Under the pieces are notes generated by a model, which saw only the letters and a program-made list of their open reading frames with translations, was not told where the DNA came from and did no database searches. A program made the position numbers and the translations under genes. Shown piece after piece: positions 63,852 to 64,000 of a stretch of DNA of 64,000 nt; position 1 is the first letter of the stretch; every line of letters begins with the position of its first letter. Origin of the DNA: Trinickia fusca (GTDB taxonomy: Bacteria; Pseudomonadota; Gammaproteobacteria; Burkholderiales; Burkholderiaceae); assembly GCF_003628145.1 (NCBI RefSeq), contig NZ_RBZV01000002.1:496001-560000 (forward strand), given 5' to 3'.

Positions 63852-64000
63852 CCCATTCCATCGCCAAGAGCGGTGAAATATATGCCGTCACGTCAGGCAA
63901 TGCCACCCCATTCGACTCCATTCGAAAGCCTACCTTGTCCGCAAGCGATCGTTCGCCAGCGTTCTTTGCATCGGTGGCCTGAGCGTCGACGATGGGGCCA
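63826..64000 (-). CDS. Unidentified protein, C-terminal end only (start outside window)
   Basis: On the minus strand the frame is open from the window edge to a TGA at 63826-63828. It encodes about 58 residues ending AYISPLLAMEWVNQNFRQF. Third positions are clearly GC-biased in this frame only, which supports coding. I recognise no family. It overlaps the end of the GtrB-like gene by 26 bases. Confidence 0.45.
   Translation of the reverse strand, partial: GPIVDAQATDAKNAGERSLADKVGFRMESNGVALPDVTAYISPLLAMEWVNQNFRQF

Noticed and set aside
1-64000. CRISPR arrays, prophage genes or insertion sequences
   Set aside because: No regularly spaced repeats, no transposase or integrase and no phage structural genes were seen on either strand.

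Overview
The window is high-GC DNA from a member of the Burkholderiaceae (Burkholderia sensu lato). The evidence is GC-rich third codon positions almost throughout, and several genes characteristic of that group: waaA with a Kdo hydroxylase and waaC, lipoproteins of the DUF1439 and DUF2242 types, and wbi-type O-antigen genes. This points to Burkholderia, Paraburkholderia or Trinickia; I cannot name the species.

Layout. (1) 1-1510: the end of a YggT membrane protein, then a fluoride-resistance unit (DUF190 protein, CrcB/FluC channel) led by a fluoride riboswitch. (2) 1611-9754: a tight minus-strand operon of eight enzymes: PLP decarboxylase, DUF3291/SnoaL-like protein, metallo-beta-lactamase-fold hydrolase, FAD oxidoreductase, membrane desaturase/hydroxylase, tautomerase, haem-oxygenase-like diiron enzyme, and a cystathionine-beta-synthase-like PLP enzyme. 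It has no NRPS, PKS, transporter or regulator, matches no pathway I recognise, and is the best candidate for an undescribed small-molecule system. (3) 9755-13010: an AT-richer stretch with a lipoprotein, a two-gene STM2901/DUF1493 cassette and tRNA-Gly(CCC); it looks like a small accessory region. (4) 13150-18340: housekeeping and conserved genes (trmB, uppP, a protein-isoaspartate methyltransferase relative, rhodanese). (5) 18425-23857: sulfotransferase plus APS kinase, a large lipoprotein and a class III aminotransferase. (6) 24020-36905: the lipid A/core region (waaA, kdoO, waaC, phosphomannomutase, flippase, glycosyltransferases, galE, a WecA-like initiating transferase). (7) 37055-54147: a mostly minus-strand O-antigen region with an acyltransferase, a WbpM/WbiI-type dehydratase, a second initiating transferase, an epimerase, a GtrA/GtrB/membrane-protein glucosylation set, a Wzm/Wzt ABC exporter, multi-domain glycosyltransferases and FdtA/FdtB-type amino-sugar enzymes. 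(8) 54516-63851: a plus-strand block with a GT61-type transferase, the CDP-3,6-dideoxyhexose pathway (rfbF, rfbG, rfbH), a reductase/epimerase, a split transketolase, and a second GtrA/GtrB pair.

How they work together. The waa genes build the Kdo/heptose inner core. Two polyprenyl-phosphate initiating transferases and two export routes (a Wzx-like flippase and Wzm/Wzt) imply more than one polysaccharide. The block 56516-62505 should make CDP-6-deoxy-4-keto-glucose and then the 3-deoxy derivative. The split transketolase directly coupled to it suggests that a two-carbon ketol unit is added, giving a branched-chain deoxy sugar. This is the second strong candidate for something new. The acyltransferase lies between an intact WecA-like gene and a decayed copy of that gene's 3' end, a sign of past rearrangement.
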